A DNA stretch of 64,000 nt, taken from Megalobrama amblycephala (Eukaryota; Chordata; Actinopteri; Cypriniformes; Xenocyprididae). The translations under genes were made by a program, and so were the position numbers. The stretch lies in the NCBI RefSeq assembly GCF_018812025.1, contig NC_063061.1, positions 9,322,589 to 9,386,588 of the forward strand, read 5' to 3'. Each line of letters opens with the position of its first letter. Position 1 is the first letter of the stretch. Below, piece by piece: positions 58,001 through 64,000 of this stretch. Under the pieces are notes generated by a model that searched no databases, was not told where the DNA came from, and saw only the letters and a list, made by a program, of their open reading frames with translations.

Positions 58001-59736
58001 CTGCTGTGTCCAAACCTCCATATAGTAGTTAATCTCTTATTTTCACACACACAATCCATATTTTACCCACAAGCCCCATAGGCAACCCCTCCCACCCACA
58101 GTGCCAGGCCACAAACTATAGCCCCGCTGCACCAGCAATAACAGATAGAACTGGGGCTGAGTAAGAAAGAGCGCAAGCAGTCATGATTCACCCCGGCTAA
58201 TCTGGCCAGGGCCTCTCTCAGCGCACGTTGACACGACCCGTCCAGGGCTCCCTACGCAAGACAAATAGGACGGCTGGGGTGGGAATTGTGATGACAGTGT
58301 ATCACGGGTCACATCGATTTCCCCGCCACGCGCTCTGCCGCGCCCCACCAGATAACCCTGCACTGCTTTCTGCCCATTGTTCATACCCCACCTGTCCCAC
58401 CAGCTATAAATTTTCCCCCTTCTTTCCTCACCACTGCAAAGGGCATTAAAGAAGAGAGGAGCCGAGAGAAAGAGGGGAAGAATTCGCCCTCCTCCTTCTC
58501 TCCTTACAGGTTGACAGTGTGTGATTAAGTTTTTGGTGCCGGCTGAAAGTGGCGAGCAGATGAAGGTCACGCAGATAGAGTGTGAAGAGGAAAGCGCGCG
58601 AGAGGAAGAAGGATAGGGTGAGAAAAGGGGTGAGCGGAAGGGGACGCTGGAGAGAGAGGTGTGAGGTGAACTGTGAGATAAAGCTGGAGGTGAAGACCGC
58701 AGAAATGTTTAAAAGCGCAAGAGGGTGTGTGTTTATCAGTCACGGCCGTGCATCTGTTCCCTGTGTTCAATTACACACACTATGATGGCTTTAAAGGCTT
58801 TATCACTGTACATTATTCCAAAATAAATATGTGTCAAAATGAGTCTGAATGCGTACAGTTTCATTTCGAGCTACAGGCAAAACAAGTGAAAAATTTTGGT
58901 CGAAATTGAGGTTTTCACAAAAATGAGTTCAATAAGCCCTCATCCAGCGATCCCAATGCTCCAAATATCAATTAAACATCTAAAACTATCTTTATTTGTA
59001 TGTTTTCTGAAGGAGTACCTTTCCTTTGTCCATGAAAAATGCCGCTTTCCTCTCTTCACTTCTGGACGACTGGTGCTTCCTCTCAGCACAAGTTTGGTAT
59101 CATTTTAAAGCTCAGCATTCCAGCTTTGTGAACAGCATTCATTGCGAACTCTCGATGAGTCTGAACCAATGAAATGTGATTTTCAAACTCATGCTGATGT
59201 AAACAAAAGATCTAATGCGTGTGCACAAAGACGCCTCAGACAGCGCGCAATCCCAATATACTCATATGAATTACAGTATTTCAAAAAATCTGTTTATATT
59301 CATTTTTATTTGTATTTTATATTAATCAAACAATTGTTGAATCATGAAAAAAAAAGTTGAATATATATATTTTTTCCTGTAGATATGGGTTTTCACTTGG
59401 TTTGTACCAAATTTGGTGTTATTACCAGGGATTTTAAGGTCTCGATTGTCTCGAGGTCACTTGATTGTCAAAAGTGAGTTTGCTGACTATATCGACTTAA
59501 AACAGGTGTAGCTCAATCATTTTTTGTTGGATTACAACAAATAATACATAATTGTAAAGGTTTTTTAATAGAGATAATTAGACAATAACTACTTTTTGAA
59601 CTCACTGCAGGTCACATGTCTTCTTAATCTTTCATTAAAACTGAAATGGCATTTTGTTTCAAAATTTGGTTCATCGCAGCTCTGGTCTGCTAAATATGGC
59701 ATGAAGATATTATAAATATTAACATCATTAATATTT

Positions 59737-59805
59737 TGTTAAGCTGCTTTGATACAATTTGAAAAAAATTGAAAAGCACTGTACAATTTGACTTGACTTT
59801 GCTTT
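59737..59805 (+). repeat. 3' tail of the retroposon-like family, diverged
   Basis: TTAAGCTGCTTTGATACAAT ... AAAAGCACTGTACAATTTGA corresponds to the tail ..AAAGCGCTATATAAATAAAGG in decayed form. Confidence 0.4.
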
Positions 59806-59998
59806 ACTTTCAGTGGAATCTGTTTTTTAACAAATCTGTTAAATGAATGATTCAGTGACTCATTCATAATACACAAAAAGACTGAGACTTGTCGCCACCT
59901 ACTGGCGTAATGATGTAATTTGCAAAAAAAAAGGGTCATTGAATGAATCAGGAAACAAATATTGAATTGATTGAAAGATTTTAGTCACCTACATTTAA

Positions 59999-60966
59999 AG
60001 GTGCCCTAGAATCAAAAATTGAATTTACCTTGGCATAGTTGAATAACAAGAGTTCAGTACATGGAAATGACATACATTGAGTCTCAAACACCATTGTTTC
60101 CTCCTTCTTATGTAAATCTCATTTGTTTAAAATACCTCCGAAAAACAGGCGAATCTCAACATAACACCGACTGTTACGTAACAGTTGGGATCATTAATAT
60201 GTATGACCCCAATATTTGCATATACCAGCTCATGTTCAAGGCATTAGACTAGGGCAACCAGTATTAACGTCTGGATGTGCACAGCTGAATCATCAGACTA
60301 GGTAAGCAAACAAGAACAACAGCGAAAAATGGCAGATGGAGCAATAATAACTGACATGATCCATGATTACATGATATTTTTAGTGATATTTGTAAACTGT
60401 CTTTCTAAATGTTTCGTTAGCATGTTGCTAATGTACTGTTAAATGTGGTTAAAGTTACAATCGTTTCTTACTGTATTCACGGAGACAAGAGAGCCGTCGC
60501 TATTTTCATTTTTAAACACTTGCAGTCTGTATAATTCATAAACACAACTTCATTCTTTATAAATCTCTCCAACAGTGTGTAATGTTAGCTTTAGCCACGA
60601 AGCACCATCAAACTCATTCAGAATCAAATGTAAACATCCAAATAAATACTGTACTCACATGATCCGACGCATGCATGCAGTATGCATGACGAACATCTTG
60701 TAAAGATCCATTTGAGGAATATATTAGCTGTGTGAACTTTGTAAATGCACTGTATTATAGTCGAGAGCTCGGGGGGGCAGGAAGCTCGAGATTTAAAGGG
60801 GCCGCAGCCTGAATCGGTGCATAGTTAATGATGCCCCAAAATAGGCCGTTAAAAAAATTAATTAAAAAAAAATCTATGGGGTATTTTGAGCTGAATCTTC
60901 ACAGACACATTCAGGGGATACCTTAGACTTATATTACATCTTGTGAAAACTGGTTCTAGGGCACCT
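59999..60966. mobile_element. TTAA-flanked 0.96-kb element A, copy 3
   Basis: The left end AGGTGCCCTAGAATCAAAAA and right end GGTTCTAGGGCACCT lie between TTAA at 59995-59998 and 60967-60970. The body matches copies 1 and 2. It lies in the upstream dachshund intron. Confidence 0.85.
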
Positions 60967-63900
60967 TTAATTTTACTGAAATGGGCTCGTTTCATGAACG
61001 AGTTAAAAATCAACATCAACCTCTTTGTAGTTCTTTTTGATGAGTAGATGACTGAAATTCAAGCTCGGGGAACTAAAAACTACACATCCCAGGTCAATGC
61101 GGCAGTAGAAAGGAGGTTAATGGCAGCAGGCTCTTGAAAGCCCTGCCCTCCTGCTGGCCCCTGCACACCTAATTGCAAGTCCCTTTTAAACGACAGATTT
61201 ATCTTGCTGCGGCTGCTGATAGTGTTCACTTCAATTCATTTTATTCCATCCAGCAAAGAGGGTGGAAGAGCCCTCGGCCCATGACATTTACAAAGTGCCC
61301 CCGTTCTGTCTCCCCTCACTGTAATGTGCACGAGTAATGATACTGTGTGTGTGAGTGTGTGTGTGTGTGTGAGGCCAAGCACAATGGGATCTGTTTGTTT
61401 GTACATAGTGTGTGTATGTTTGTCGGATAAAAATGTCTTTTTGGTTCACAGCAGAAGACAATACCGAATCATTTTTTTGCAAATGTAAATATTTTTAAAA
61501 GATGCAAGTTACTCAAAAAATACCTGAATAAAACACATCCATCCACTCAACCCGACAAAACACCGCCAGACGAGAGTACAAAGTGAACAAACAGATAAAT
61601 AAATAAACTAACAAAAAGAAGGGAAGTGCTTTTTTCTTTTAACTGACCACTGCTATCAATAATTCATCTATCAGACCTTTTATTTGCTGTCCACTAAAAA
61701 TAAAGACAATATGAAGTTTCTGGAAAAAGCTTTCTTACCGGTCAAAAACAAAGAAACTCAAGTACCACCATGGCCACCAGAGAAAAAAAAAAAGAGAGAG
61801 AGAAAAGAAACAGAGACAAAGCTTTGCTTTGAGATTTAAACCAATTGAAAAGCTTGATTTAAACGCTTTTTTTTTTTTTTTTTTTTTTAATTTCCAATTT
61901 AATTATTAAAATTATAATATATATATAATAATAATATAATTTATATAATCAATTTAAATGAATGATAAACTGATTGCTGGATATTGTTATTCTTTTAACA
62001 TTTTTATTTACTGTAAAGCCATGTAAAGTGTTCTGGAATGTACTGGAACCTCATCAAATTTGAAAACGCTTTCTCCTCATGTCTCTTCCTCGAACTTTTT
62101 TTCTAAAGATGGTTTTCTCTCAGCGAGTTGCTTGACATAATGTCAGCCTTCCCAGAGACGGTGGATTCTGCCCCCCGTTCCATATGGATGAACAGATGCC
62201 GGGGACAGGAACGGGAGGAAGAAGGCTATCTCCCTCAGCGCCTTTAACCCCAGTGTGCTTTTCTTGCCCCCACATATTTGTTAGTTTTTATTTTGTACAT
62301 GTGTCGGAGGGGACGTCTCTTGAATATTCAAAGGGATCCAATTAGGGGGTAATTTAGTGCACATCTACGGCACAGTGTTTTTGTCAGGTACGCGTACATG
62401 ATCGCACCCGCGCGCACACACTAATATAGGTTTGTTTACACAAAGATTTCCATATGAAGATCAAGGCACACAACTAATCACCATAATTGCCAGAGTAAAT
62501 GTTAAAAGATAGGCAACAGCTAATTATTTGAGGTTGTTTTGAACTGTGAGGTCCTTTTTAGCACTATATTAATGATGTCATGAGAGAGGAAATTAGTGAC
62601 AAGTGCATATAATGGTGCAGTCTGAGCAAAAAGTTGTAGCTGCTGACTTTACTATTCGTTTTGCCTTGTTTTGATTAAATCAGGTTTGGGTGAGGGCTGT
62701 TCAGGTGTCTCGAATTTCACCCCTAAATCAGAAATGAAAATAAGCATTTTCCTACTATAGTGATGTTCATTTTAATGGCAATTTAGCACATAGACAGTTA
62801 TTTTGTACTATAATTTGTCCGGATGTTTTAATTTTATTATTATTTATGTAAATCCCACTATTTTAGAGTTAAAAATAAAGTAATATGTGCATTTTAAATA
62901 CTTTAACATGTAAATAATATATCATTATGACTATTTGCATTTATTTAACATTTAATTTACCTTTTTAATTTGGAATCATAGTTATAAAAATTAAAATGTA
63001 TTTTTTTTTTGCATTACTACAATGCACATTGGAGGGCAATATTTAGCTGTCATAATGTGAGAATACAAAATATCATAACGGTCCTAAAATAAGCTTCACT
63101 GCCTTTGTTTCTATTCATTTTTGCTTTAAATATGACATGTTTTGTGTGTCATTCTCAGTCAGTCTCATTTGTCAGCTTTAACTAAACATCACAAAGTCGA
63201 TCACGTACGGTTGAGTGAGCACACAACACTTGTTCTGAACAGTTTGTGCCTCTGGGAAAATTAATGGATTGCAATGGTTAGAGGATTTCGCATTAGTGAT
63301 TAAGAGAAATCAGGAAGAAAAAGGAAAACGCAAGAGAGAGAGAGAGAGAAAAAAACAAGACACTGAGAAAAGAAATATGAGATTAAGAGAACAGGGCGAG
63401 CGAGAGGACCTTCTTGCCGATCTGATGGCACACAGACTCTGATGGAGCGTTAGCCCGCTAGAGAAAAAAGCTTGAGAGAGACAGATCGCCCCTCTGCCAG
63501 TTAGACATTTATTCCCAACAAGATGGCAGTGTTTGACAGGAGGCGCCAGGGGAGCCCTAAAGCATGGGGATCCAAACGCCTGGGTGGTATTTATAGCTGT
63601 GAGACACAGTCCAATCAGACCCAACTCACAGAGGAGTAACACGACGGAAGAAACTCCTAGATGAACACCCTCGCCGATTCACAAACATACAGAGATGTGT
63701 TACTGGACAGTCCTCGATCTACACGACTATCTGCAATTTACATGAAAATAGGCAACCTAGTGTGCTGATTACAGTAAAGGTCTGGTCACATTTATAATTT
63801 GGAGGGTGAAATCCAGTCATTTTGATTTGGAGTTTTGAATAAGGGCGAAAAGTTCTTTAGCTTTTGCTAATTTTCAAGTTTATGCAAATTCACAATGCTG

Positions 63901-64000
63901 ACCAATAGAAAACTGCGGGCAAAAATTGCCGGAATTTTACACAAAACCTGTTCACTGTTCACGAGTAACCACCTAAAACCCCTAGCAACTGCATAACAAA

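Larger units (their letters stand above)
55182..64000 (-). other. Upstream dachshund intron (partial), 8.8 kb without recognisable exons
   Basis: I looked on the minus strand for the serine/proline-rich DACH linker exon and for DACHbox-N and saw neither. The interval holds TTAA-associated MITE sequence at about 55320-55940, a degraded MITE at 56765-57500, a dispersed repeat at about 57590-58000, a repeat 3' tail at 59737-59805, a 0.96-kb element at 59999-60966, and apparently single-copy DNA at 58150-58800, 61000-61350, 62080-62680 and 63170-63660. ORFs of 60-146 codons here lie in repeats or show no family motif. Confidence 0.6.

Noticed and set aside
58181..58570. 129-codon ORF on the minus strand in the upstream dachshund intron
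   Set aside because: Does not match any dachshund linker exon and lacks plausible flanking splice sites in frame.
29374..60252. Repeated short ORF (ESQTPLFPPSY..NLICLK) at 29374 and 60061
   Set aside because: Lies in copies of the non-coding TTAA-flanked element; the resemblance is nucleotide-level repeat identity.
1..64000. CRISPR arrays, bacterial operons, tRNA or rRNA genes
   Set aside because: No regularly spaced repeats, no bacterial gene structure, and no cloverleaf-forming or rRNA-like sequence seen. The tRNA-Phe similarity at 12346-12363 is only an 18-nt primer binding site.

Overview
The window is vertebrate nuclear DNA, most likely from a cyprinid fish. It is AT-rich and intron-dominated, with long CA/GT and TA microsatellites and poly(A/T) runs. 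It is packed with Tc1/mariner, hAT-type and TTAA-flanked elements of the kinds that crowd carp, zebrafish and barb genomes. The species assignment is inference from repeat content.

The only host gene I can support is the 3' end of a dachshund-family gene (DACH, SKI/SNO/DAC transcription cofactors) on the minus strand. Five consecutive coding exons lie at 55036-55181, 54350-54497, 52602-52748, 49099-49164 and 40481-40518. All have GT/AG boundaries and compatible phases. Together they encode the last 180 or so residues: the coiled-coil DACHbox-C region and a short tail ending in a stop. The coiled coil reads as DACH2-like, but the last residues resemble the DACH1 tail. Upstream exons, including DACHbox-N, are not in the window; 55182-64000 is part of a long upstream intron.

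The region from 1 to about 39.8 kb lies downstream of the gene and holds no host coding exon that I can recognise. It consists of transposable elements separated by single-copy AT-rich DNA, some of which could be regulatory. Main elements: a degenerate Tc1 element with transposase remnants (about 3.2-4.75 kb); a Tc1 deletion derivative with both long inverted repeats and TA duplication intact (6969-7883); a non-autonomous LTR retroelement (TRIM type) in an LTR-internal-LTR-internal-LTR array with a tRNA-Phe-like primer binding site (10564-12640), itself inside a small MITE; a run of TTAA-flanked elements (12.8-16.1 kb); an hAT-type element split by a Tc1 copy (17503-19541); a broken DIRS-like remnant (19.56-22.21 kb); two copies of a 0.96-kb TTAA-flanked element (25110-26078, 29312-30272; the third is at 59999-60966); a TA-flanked MITE (33375-34123); a foldback element (about 34671-35197); and two neighbouring hAT-type elements (36673-37161, 37496-38886).

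The introns of the dachshund gene carry more insertions: a nested pair at 41540-43044, an hAT-type element with a perfect 8-bp duplication at 45956-47029, a near-palindromic TTAA MITE at 50440-50666, a hairpin with a hammerhead-like core at 50901-51024, and an hAT-type element at 51312-52349. The nesting gives a relative insertion chronology. The least ordinary items are the tandem TRIM, the hammerhead-like foldback, and the set of different TTAA-flanked families, two of which abut across a single shared TTAA.
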